The position numbers were made by a program, and so were the translations under genes. From Silene conica (Eukaryota; Streptophyta; Magnoliopsida; Caryophyllales; Caryophyllaceae): 64,000 nt of DNA. This document shows positions 22,276 to 31,680 of this stretch, in pieces (position 1 is the stretch's first letter; the number at the start of each line of letters is the position of its first letter). The DNA is taken from contig CM055311.2 in assembly GCA_029255685.2 (NCBI GenBank), positions 18,994,952 through 19,058,951 on the forward strand, written 5' to 3'. The notes under the pieces are model-generated. The model was not told the DNA's origin and searched no databases. It worked only from the letters and a program-made list of their open reading frames with translations.

Positions 22276-23240
22276 TTTCAAAGAAGAGTGGTCGTGTAAG
22301 GTTTGGTGGAGTCACTTAATAACCACCATTTGTAAGTATTAGTTTTCTTTCTTTCATGTAGTTTGCATATTAGTTTAATTTTTAGTTCGATTTTTAGTTA
22401 GATTTCTAGCTTGCATGTGAGATTTGGAAGTGTTTGTTGCTTGTTTTTGGTTGATTCTTGAGTCGAGTCGGAGGATGTTAGGCAAAATGGTTGTTTGCAA
22501 AGTCGTTTTTTATGTTCAAGTAAATTATTTTTCGAAACTGTGTACAGGTACTCCCAGCCGGCCTACCGGCTGACGGTCCCGTACCGGCTGAGAGCACCTG
22601 GACACATTTCTGTTTTTGATGGTTTATTTGGCAGATTTCAGATTTTGCACTCCCAGCCTGCACCATACCGGCAGCCGGCCAACCGGCTCAAAGACGTGTT
22701 ACTTATTCAAAAACGCAAAAAAAAAAAAAACAAAGAAGCTTGATTCCCAGCCGGTCGGCCGGCAGTCGGTCCACCGGCTGAGAATCAAAGAGGTGTACCG
22801 GGTATAAAGAAAAAGAAGAAGAAAAAGGATCCCCAGTCGGTCGGCCGGCAGCCGGTCCGCCGGCTGGGAGTTTTTGTAAGTGAAGATTGAAGAAGAAGAG
22901 AAGATTGAGGGAAAGCTTGAAGACCGACTTTGAGCCGGTCGGCCTGTAGCCGGTCCGCCGGCTCAGAATCAAATCCCATAAAAATTTCGCAAAAAAATCA
23001 AAAAAATCAAAACCCTAACTCTCAGCCGGTAGGCTGGCGGCCGGTCCCAGACCGGCTGGGAGTCGTCTGTCGCGGAAATAAATCCTCGAGAATCCTCATT
23101 TCTTTTCATTTCTACCTCATTTCTTCTTCATTCTTTCTTATTTCCCTCTTCTCCCTCACATCCCCTACCTTCAAAAACCCATTAAAACACTCGAAATCAA
23201 ACCCTTTTCACAACCCTCATCAAATCCCCTCAAAATAACC
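22276..23240 (+). other. spacer between pol and the downstream frame, with six palindromic modules
   Basis: Non-coding. Six GC-rich modules built from CAGCCGGT and ACCGGCTG start near 22555, 22653, 22747, 22831, 22933 and 23022. The spacing is 84-102 bp and the intervening DNA is AT- or purine-rich. A pyrimidine-rich leader (about 23090-23235) precedes the ATG of the next frame. In Athila elements such a spacer lies between pol and the 3' frame, and an internal promoter or splice site may sit here. None is proven. Confidence 0.7.
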
Positions 23241-24965
23241 ATGTCAAGAAGAACGGAAAGAAGATCGAAATCAAGACACGACCCAATGGTGGAGCAAGAA
23301 GTGCAAACTGTCCTTGATAGTAGCTATATTGGTCCGGATCCGAGCTTTCCCGGCCTCCAATTCGCTTCTATACAACAAAAAGGTAATTTCACTTACTTTA
23401 AGCATCGCCCCCTTCATCCGACTAGGTTTATTGATAGGGCTGGCTTGAGGGAGTTGGGTATTGAGAGGATTACTGCGGATCTTTTTGATGGTTTGGGGAT
23501 GAAAGCCTTGTATGAAACTAGACCGGTTCACACCTCTCCCCGATTGACTTGGGAGTTTTTGAGCTCTGTTGTAGTTACAAAAAACCGGAGTTTAGGGAAA
23601 GTGGTCTCTTTGGAATTTCGTCTGATGAACAACGAACACCGTCTTACCTTGGAAAACTTTTCTTTAATTTTTGGGCTCAATGGAAAATTGCCGATTAAGC
23701 CTCCGGAGAGATTTGATACGGAGGCTATTTGGACAGCTATAACCGGTTTAGAGAGTGATAGGACAAAGAAGAAACCGGCTAATAGGGTGCATTTGGCACC
23801 GATTAAGATTTGGCACCGGTTCATGGGATGGACCGTCTTTTCTAGGGATGAGCCTCATAATTTTACTACTACGGAGCTCGAGATCTTAGGGTGTTATTTG
23901 GTTAGTGGCCCGAAACTTAATATTGCTCACCACATGGCGCTTCATTTGAGTAGGTTGGCAACCCAACCTCAGCTTACCACCCCTATATGTGTTGGGGGGG
24001 TGGTCACCTTGATAGCCGAAGACCTTTGTCAGAGGCATTTTACGGTAGACTATATTCAGGGTAAGAACGTATTATCTCGCCGGTACTTGCAGGAGGCTTT
24101 GGGGCGGATCAAGTATAACCCCAACGATCGTAAAGAGTATTGGCAGATTCGCGTCGACAACAAATTCAGAAATTCGGTGCCCTTGCCTAACACCGAGAGG
24201 ATGAGAGTTTTGTCAGGGAACACCTCCTACCTCCTTGATATTAAGGTGGACCCCAATGAGCTCCCTCCCGATCAACGTGCTCCCAGAGTATATGCCCGAG
24301 ATAGGACTGGTACCACCACCTCCGACCTCCAGTTTGAGCTGTTTGAGCTGCCCGCAGTCACCATGCCTCCTTTTCAGAGTGGGCCTTCATTTTTCCAGGG
24401 ATCCACCTCCGGTTCCGTTCCGCCTCAGTCTTACACTATGCCTCAGGACCTCATCGACTTCATGGCCCGGGTTGAATTGGGTATGAAGACGGCGGCAGAT
24501 CTTGCAGACGAGCGCCAAGCATTGGCGGATGAGCGGCATAGGGATTTGACTTATAAGCTTGATTACATATACCACGATCAGGCCTATGGTACATTCCCCA
24601 GCTATGACCAGTCTGTTCGCCAGGGACTTCATCATGCGGCCGGTGGTCGCCCGTCTTACTACATGCCCCCCAAGGCGGGTTATGTGCCCTCTGAAGGGCA
24701 TTTTTTCGGGGAGATCAATGTTGCCCCGGGCTATTTCTCTAGCCCGATTTTTCCCCCGAATTTCCGCGGAGCCGGGAATTCAGGCCCTCGCCCTCAAGGG
24801 CATCCTTCTCCCCGTGGCATGGTAGGTGATCCGGGAGCTAGTGGCTCGCATGCCTCCCCCTTTCGTGATATAGTGAACAACCCGGATGACTACATGGTGG
24901 TAGATGGCAATGGAGAAGGTGATGTGAGCGGTAATGGAGGTGATGATGAAGAAGATGATGAGTGA
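23241..24965 (+). CDS. ATHILA ORF-1-like protein downstream of pol (fossil)
   Basis: 574 residues. A basic start (MSRRTERRSKSRHD) is followed by a globular region with FKHRPLHPTRFIDRAGLRELGI, LTWEFLSSV and RLTLENFSLIFGLNG. These blocks are typical of the plant ATHILA ORF-1 family (Pfam PF03078, from memory). The C-terminal third is rich in Pro, Gly and Ser and ends in an acidic run (GDDEEDDE). It occupies the place where some Athila elements carry an envelope-like frame. I see no signal peptide or membrane segment, so an envelope role is not supported here. The frame looks open and its function is unknown. Confidence 0.75.
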   Translation: MSRRTERRSKSRHDPMVEQEVQTVLDSSYIGPDPSFPGLQFASIQQKGNFTYFKHRPLHPTRFIDRAGLRELGIERITADLFDGLGMKALYETRPVHTSPRLTWEFLSSVVVTKNRSLGKVVSLEFRLMNNEHRLTLENFSLIFGLNGKLPIKPPERFDTEAIWTAITGLESDRTKKKPANRVHLAPIKIWHRFMGWTVFSRDEPHNFTTTELEILGCYLVSGPKLNIAHHMALHLSRLATQPQLTTPICVGGVVTLIAEDLCQRHFTVDYIQGKNVLSRRYLQEALGRIKYNPNDRKEYWQIRVDNKFRNSVPLPNTERMRVLSGNTSYLLDIKVDPNELPPDQRAPRVYARDRTGTTTSDLQFELFELPAVTMPPFQSGPSFFQGSTSGSVPPQSYTMPQDLIDFMARVELGMKTAADLADERQALADERHRDLTYKLDYIYHDQAYGTFPSYDQSVRQGLHHAAGGRPSYYMPPKAGYVPSEGHFFGEINVAPGYFSSPIFPPNFRGAGNSGPRPQGHPSPRGMVGDPGASGSHASPFRDIVNNPDDYMVVDGNGEGDVSGNGGDDEEDDE

Positions 24966-27916
24966 CCACCGTTGGAGGTGGTTGGTGATGGCTATGCTCC
25001 CCTTTGAAAAATTCAAAGCAAGTAACTCCCTTTAATCCAAATTTCACTTTAGTTTGCATTTTACTTTCTAGCATGCATTTAGAGTAGTTAGTTAGTTTAG
25101 TTAGCTTGTTTTAGTTTTCATTTCATCATTTCATATCATTAGTTTAGTTGCATATAGTTGCATTCATCTAGATGCATTAGATTTACTTATTTTGTATCAT
25201 ATTGTCACATGTAGTTTGCATACATATAGATTAGAGCATTTAGTTTGCATTTAGTTTAGTTTTTAGTTTTTCATTTCTTTTGTTTACCTTTGTTTTTATT
25301 GCTTTCATAAAACCAAAATTCCAAAAAAAATTGAAAAACCAAAAACCTTCAAAAACATGTTCTTTATTTTCCGGTTTTCCTCCTCACATTATGCACATAA
25401 ATAAGTGTGGGGAGGAACAACCGTTTATTTCAAAAAATACAAAAACAAGTTTTTATTTTCTCAAAAATTTCAAAAAAGCCAAAAACATGTTGTTTTCGTT
25501 CTTTTTCTTCATTTCCCCCTTGCACTTTGTTTCATTGAGGACAATGTAAATCTTAAGTGTGGGGAGGGAAAATATCCACTTTGTGAATATTTATTTGCTT
25601 TTGTAAATATGAAAAAACTTCAAAAATACCAAAAAAATCGAAAAATTTGAAAAATTTCAAAAAAACATGTTCTTCATTTCTTTTGTTTTTGTTCTTTGCT
25701 TGCATCGTATATATATGTTTTTTGGACTAACAAGTGGCAGATGCGACGACAACCCGAGGTATTAGGAGAATGAAGATGCTTGGTATACTTTTTCCTACTT
25801 CTTCCTTCCCTTTCCTATTTTCTTTTTATGTTGATAGCATGAAGGAGAACGGAATTTTTGTGCCTTGGATGTTCCTTTGGGGAACTTGTGGTTGTTGTGG
25901 TTGATGTGCTGTTAGTTTAGTCTTCTTGTTGTTGCATGTTGGTTGTGTTTGTTGTTAGTTTGCCTTTGTTTCACATGCCTTTTCATTTTCATAGTTTTGT
26001 GAATATGTGTTAGTCGGTTTTTCCGTTTTTCTTTTTGTAAATATGCATAGGAGGTCGAATAGTGGAGAATATATGCCGTCAATGATGATATTTGTCTTGC
26101 TTGTGTCTTACCCCTCCTAATAGCTTGCACCGTTTGACGTCACCTTGTTAGGGTTCTTGCTTGCAAGGACCCGGAAGTCTAGGCTTAATGACCAAGTTTC
26201 GACCACCTTGTGAGACTGTGTTAGACCTTGACTCGACCTAGGACCGACATTAGGTACTCAAATGTGAGGATAGAGCCTCCTTTATAGTCGGTCCATCAAA
26301 CCGACTCAGTTTAGGATTGTGAGTAGTCCTCCTTACGTGGTGTGTTATGTCTATACGCATAAGTATGGCGCTCGTTCCTTATTTCCGTGTTAATGTTCAT
26401 GTGCATGTGAGACAACTTTTGTTCCAAATAAATCAACTTCACATTTGTCAAATTAGCCTTGTTTTGACCCTTGCATCTTTTTCCCTCTTTTGTTTAACCA
26501 CTTTGAGCCTTAGCCTATTCATTTGGTTTTAACCACTAGATGAGCTACATCCCAAAAACACCCTTCCTTGATCAAGAATGGTTGCTTTTGTGGTACTTTG
26601 TTAGTGGTAGAGTCGAGAATTTAGATGTTGGTTGGTGCACTCTTCCGTTGTGGTCACCACTTGTTGTTCTCTTGGTGTTTGGAAGTTTGAGAAAAAGAAA
26701 AGAAAAGGAAAAAAAAATGAAAAAAGAAAGAAAATAGAAAATCAAAGAAAAAGTTGAAAAAGTTTTGAAAAATCCAAAAAGAAAAATGTATATATGTGTT
26801 TTGAAAGAGAAAAAGGCTAGAAACAAATCCCTTTCATCAAGGGGACTTAGAAAAAGCCGTTGCTATAATAATGTGGTCTTTGGATGTTTTTGCACGCGTG
26901 CCGGGTTTACACAATTTTGCATTTGATTTGATTTTCAAGTCGTATGTTAGGGTGTAGACGTTGTTCGGTGTTTCTAATAATAACCACTTTGTTTAAGGTT
27001 GTGATGGGTTCGTTTTTTCCAAAGTAAGTTGGGGTTTATGCAATTTTTGCTTGGTTTTGTTAAAATCAAAGTTATGGCATAGACGTTGCTTAGTTGTTGT
27101 AATAAGGAGTTGTGTTGATTATGGCAAGCATTCTTGTTTTTGAGCCTCAAATCCTAGAACGGTGCTTGCACCAAACCATTTTCACCCAACCTAAGCCCCG
27201 TTGCATCCTTGTTGTTGTTCTCATCATGTGCATTTGCATTTTTTATGGATTTTTGGATGGAGTACCATTCTAGATTGCGAGCATGCTTCGCAAGTTGAGG
27301 TAGGTGAGTGATTTTGGTTACTTTTTGTCACAAAAATCACCCCCTTTCTTTCCTTGTGTGTTGAGTGTCACCCGTGAGAGTCGGTACATAGGGTTCTTTT
27401 ATCGGTTATTGGTCTTGCATGGAGTCGAATCTTGCGTGTGTCGTGTCATTCTTGGAAGTATAGCTTAGTATTTCCGTTTGCCCGCCTTGAATTAGTTTCT
27501 TGGTCTTTGGTGATGTCATTTTTGGTTACTTGAGCTTGATTTAGGGGTTTGACACCGTGGTTAGACTTTGAGTCGGCATCCTCCGCTATAGACCTCCCTT
27601 GTTTAGTTTTTCAAAACCCCGCTTGAATGAGGCAAGCGGTTGTCTTTTCCTTTTTCCAATGCATGTTGCTTGTCTTTACGTGTTATGTTTTTACTTGTTG
27701 GCATCAAAAATTTTGTAGCAAGACCTTACTTGCCTTGCAATAGGGCATTCTTCCTCATGAATGTCAAATTGTGAGTTGAAAGGGCTACGGGTGTAGCTAA
27801 ACCCGATTCGGCTTCTAGTTAGCTTAGCTAGTTTGTTTCTTTGTTTTCGAATAAGGGTTATGTAGTTACATGATCTCTTACTCGAGGACGAGTAAGGTTT
27901 AAGTGTGGGGGAATTC
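24966..27916 (+). other. 3' untranslated region and polypurine tract of element D
   Basis: About 2.95 kb of T-rich and A-rich DNA without a convincing frame. An AAGTGTGGGG motif occurs three times: near 25403, near 25555, and at 27901-27910, where it forms the polypurine tract beside the LTR. The two inner copies may be duplicate or decoy polypurine tracts. Confidence 0.7.
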
Positions 27917-29522
27917 TGATGAGCTCCATTTTGGTCATTATTTTCATTGTGTATTCTTCATTTTCGATCCCGATTCGACCTCGTTTTGCGTGCCTGTGAT
28001 TGTTTTTATGCCGGTTACCTCGACTATTCCTATTTGATTCACATTTTGTAGGTATTGCGGCGGGGGCGAAGAAACGGGAGCAAACGAGACGAATTTGGAT
28101 CGAATTATGAAGAAATTATAAAAAAATCCTCCCCAGTGCCTCCCAGCCGGTTCCCAGCCGGCGGCCGGTAGGCCGGCTGGGGACCTTGACTTGACTTTTT
28201 GGCGAAAATGAGCAAAACTTTCAAATTCTTAGTTCAGGGTTCCCAGCCGGTGGCCAACCGGCAGCCGGCCTGCCGGTTGGTGACCCAATCCATACTTAGC
28301 CAATTTTCGAAGTTTGAAGAAAAACTTGATTTGGGCAGATCCTAGCAAAAGGGTTCCCAGCTGGTGGCCGACCGGCAGCAGGTCCACCGGCTGGTGGTAC
28401 CTCTACATTGAAGAAATTGAGCAAAAAGTCAGATCTTGAAATTCAACCTTCCAGCCGGTGCCCGACCGGCAGCCGGCCGGTCGGCTGAAGATCAAGGCAT
28501 AGTTGAAGAAAAGAAGGAAAAATATCAGAAGTTCACATTTATTTTCACGCATTCCTAGACACTTTTTACGCATATTTTTAGGGTTTTTACTGTTCCATTG
28601 AGATTACTTAGCCAACAAAAACTCTCTTAAACATTTTAATCTTTACTTAGTTTTTAGCTTAATCTTTTAGTTCTTGTTAATCTTTCCTTAGTCATTTCCT
28701 TATTTGTTGTTCCTAGCAATTGTCTTAGGGTTTTTGGTTGTATTTAGGGAGCATTTGAAAGGATCTTCCATTTGTAATCAAAGTTCATACCTTTATTCAA
28801 TTGTTTGGTATAATCTTCCTAATCCTTACTTTGTTTTTACATTACTTTGAGTTTTGCTTAAATCAATTGTTTACATTTGCTTGTTCATGATGTTTAACAC
28901 TTGTTTATCTCTTATTCACATGCTTTTCCTTACCATGAGTGAGTAGATTTATACCTAGGGTTAGGGGGAACTTGGGTGGTGATTAGATGATAAATTCATG
29001 CTAGTTTGTTGATTAGTTGTTCTTGATAAAGTAGTTTTCCATTTGTTGCATGCTAGGTGTTTGATGATTCGCTTCAACGAAAGTTAGGCTTTCATTTTAG
29101 CGTGACTTGCCTTTAGCGACGGTTGAGGGTTTGTCTTAGCATGTTTAATGGTTGGTTGTGGGTATTTGTAGCGAAAGCTAGGGTATTCCTACCTAGGTTT
29201 AGTCGACTCGAGAGAAGAGACTTACCGAGACTACTTATTTGAGACCTACTAGTTCACTTTCTAGTATCTTCGTCTATCCATCTTAGTGACCCCCGACACC
29301 CTAGTTTTCCTTTAATTGATTTTTAATCTTAACTTATTTGCTTTAATTGTTCTTTAGTTGTTAATCAATCATAAACCTATTACCCCCGACTCAAGCTATA
29401 ATTAGAACGTAACTATTCAATTTCCCCACCATCCTTGCCAACGATAACCCTATTATACTACTTTATATCGGGTTTATAAATTTGTTTGATCGTGAGAACC
29501 GACGACTTAATCTCGCGCATCA
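27917..29522 (+). repeat. 3' LTR of element D
   Basis: 1606 bp with TGATGAGC...CGCGCATCA ends. Four palindromic CAGCCGGT modules lie near 28141, 28240, 28353 and 28452. The following five bases are TCGCC, and the matching left duplication cannot be checked because the 5' end of D is missing. Confidence 0.88.
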
Positions 29523-29757
29523 TCGCCCTCTGGGTAAGCGACTTGAATACGAGCCTAATTTCGGTGATGACGTAGACCTATTTTCGGTAATAAATTTCAA
29601 AAAATACATATTTCGTTAATTAATTACTAAAAATCGCCTATTTTAAAAAAATTCCTTAATTAACTATTCCATTTTGTGTGAGATCTCATTTTGGTTAGAG
29701 TAAATTTACTTAATTTTACTCCAACATCAATCTTTTATTAATGTCTCAAAGTCTTCA
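29523..29757. other. short intergenic stretch between element D and a MITE
   Basis: AT-rich sequence with no frame or motif I can assign. It ends in the 9-bp duplication AAGTCTTCA. Confidence 0.5.
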
Positions 29758-29959
29758 TAGTAAGACTTGCTTGCGACGGGTCGTTATTTGTGACGGATAT
29801 TTTGTGAGATAAAATGGGTAGAAAATGAGTTAGTGGAGAAATGGGATCACATGAATAGTGTTGGAGAGAGAGAGAGAGAAAAAGTGGGTATTTTGTGAAT
29901 GGAAACGGTATCCGTCACAAGCTTGCGACGGATAGTGTCGTTGCAAATAAGAATTTGTG
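29758..29959. mobile_element. Mutator-like MITE, 202 bp
   Basis: Flanked by the 9-bp target duplication AAGTCTTCA (29749-29757 and 29960-29968). The arms contain complementary GCGACGG and TCCGTCACAAG words, and a GA repeat lies in the middle. No coding capacity. A shorter relative with GCGACGGATATATCC occurs near 42592-42635. Confidence 0.75.
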
Positions 29960-30419
29960 AAGTCTTCAACCTACATATAGTTAAAGCACTTAATAGAGTT
30001 ATAAATGAATTGTCTTAGCTAACTAATTATTGCCTAGGTAGCAGAGACACTTCTTGTAATGAGTCGTACCGTGTTCGACATCGTGTCCGACACCGACACT
30101 CCACGGACACAGCCCGAAACGTGTCAGACACCTAAACAGTCGTGTCTAACTTTTTACATTTATTTGGGCACGTGTCCGACGCGTGTCCATGGTATTTGAG
30201 TCGTGTCCATCGCGTGTCCACGATATTTGGTTATCATTTCCGGTGAATCATGTTGTTCAGACGAGAAATGCGCTATCAAAAGAGATTAATTAGAATATTG
30301 GTCCAGATGAGAAATGAAAATGAGCTATCATCCCGGGCTAGTTTTACCTTCACTTATTTAAAATTAATATCAAATACTTTTATAAAAATAAAATCAAACA
30401 TCTATAACTATAAAATGTA

Positions 30420-31111
30420 CTCCCTCCATTTTTATCCAAATAACAACTTTGCTTTTTCACGTTTGTCAACGCACGTTTTACGTGTTTAATATCTTTAGCT
30501 ACGTATTTGTAAAAATTATAAAAGTTATGACCCTGTTTGGTAAACAGCATATTGACCAAATTTCAGCATATTGGAGAGATTTAGCATGTTTGACTTATCA
30601 ATATGCTATTTAGAGTGTTTGGTTAATGGCATATTGAAATAGTATATTGGGGTCCAATATGCTACTCCTACCAGCGTATTGGATTAGCATATTAGAAAAA
30701 AAAAATTGTCTTATTTACCCTCTTAATAAAATACTAAGATTCCTTTTATATATTTAATAAATAATTTTTTCATGTCCTTATATGTCATTTTATAAAAATT
30801 CTAGACAATCTGCTAATCTAAATTGTCAATTACCAAACACCTCTAAAATAATTCTGCTAAATAAATATGGTAGTCAAATCCGCTAATTCATTCTGCTAGT
30901 CAAATCTGTTTTTTAAATCTGCTTCTGCCAATATTAATCCGCTATTTACCAAACATGGCCTATATATTTTCAATGTTCTCGTAAAAACGAATTAAACAAG
31001 ACCCCACATGAATATATTTTTTCTTATGTATTAAGAGAAAATAGAGATTGAAGGTTGATTAGTGAATAGTGTACAAAACCAAATTTGCTATTTGGATAAA
31101 AATAGAGGTAG
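30420..31111. mobile_element. Stowaway-type (Tc1/mariner) MITE inside the hAT-like element
   Basis: Ends are CTCCCTCCATTTTTATCC and its inverted counterpart GGATAAAAATAGAGGTAG, flanked by TA dinucleotides (30418-30419 and 31112-31113). No coding region. It is itself enlarged by another MITE. Confidence 0.78.
30530..30961. mobile_element. third nested MITE, hAT- or Harbinger-like
   Basis: Inverted ends CCCTGTTTGGTAAACAGC and GCTATTTACCAAACATGG enclose about 400 bp with recurring AGCATATTGG and AATCTGCT words. No clear target duplication, so the superfamily and exact ends are uncertain. Confidence 0.55.
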
Positions 31112-31212
31112 TATATTTTATTAAATTTAAATAACGTGTCACGTGTCCTAAATTTCATGGTATGCCGTGTCCGTGTTGTGTTCGTGTCCGTGTCCGTTTT
31201 GGTGCTACCTAG

Positions 31213-31680
31213 ATTATTGCGGCTCATTTGTGCAAAATAAAGGGTCCACTTATAATACATGGGTTGATAATAAGAGCTCTTTAGTAATATTAAAGGTAAA
31301 CACGTGTCAAAAAAAACTGTAAAGAATTAAATGAGACACTTATAAAAAGAAATACATAAAGAATTGATCGAGACAAAGAGAGTAACTGTCAGCCGAATAC
31401 AATTCTCAAAAAAACAGTCAACCTCATAGTCAGAAATTAGAGCTAAAGACCTTATTTTATAAATTCAAGTAAAGGAATGAATCCTGATGTTCAAATAAAA
31501 AGGAATGAATCCAGATATTAGAATCTGGATTGGAGAAACACACCAAAACAGTTCCACTTACACAAAAAACCATGTGGATATTCATCATTCACTTTACACA
31601 CACATATGCATTATAGACAAAAATGAAATAATCTATAGGCATTTACCTCACCCTCATTGTAGAAGAGTTCTTCATCTACT
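31213..31680 (-). other. 3' flank of CIP1
   Basis: AT-rich region that should include the CIP1 3' UTR and polyadenylation site on the minus strand. I cannot fix the cleavage site from sequence alone. Confidence 0.4.

Larger units (their letters stand above)
19819..29522 (+). mobile_element. Athila-lineage gypsy element D, 3' portion (fossil)
   Basis: Plus-strand element that begins in mid reverse transcriptase and runs through RNase H, integrase, a palindrome-rich spacer, an ATHILA-like frame, a 2.95-kb 3' UTR, a polypurine tract (27897-27916) and a complete 3' LTR (27917-29522). The 5' LTR, gag, protease and start of polymerase are not in the window. The two remaining frames look open, so it is probably fairly young. 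A related LTR starts at 62737. Confidence 0.85.
30034..31212. mobile_element. hAT-like non-autonomous element with GTGTCC subterminal repeats
   Basis: The ends are inverted (CTAGGTAGCA at 30034, TGCTACCTAG to 31212) and flanked by the 8-bp target duplication ATTATTGC (30026-30033 and 31213-31220). Subterminal arrays of GTGTCC and GGACAC lie at about 30070-30235 and 31135-31200. The middle is occupied by later insertions. An 8-bp duplication fits the hAT superfamily. It lies about 470 bp downstream of the CIP1 stop codon. Confidence 0.8.

Noticed and set aside
22550-23062. CRISPR-like look of regularly spaced palindromic repeats
   Set aside because: Plant nuclear DNA inside a retrotransposon, no cas genes, and the modules vary while the spacing only roughly holds.
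23241-24965. Envelope protein call for the frame after pol
   Set aside because: Position fits, but no signal peptide, cleavage site or membrane segment is visible.
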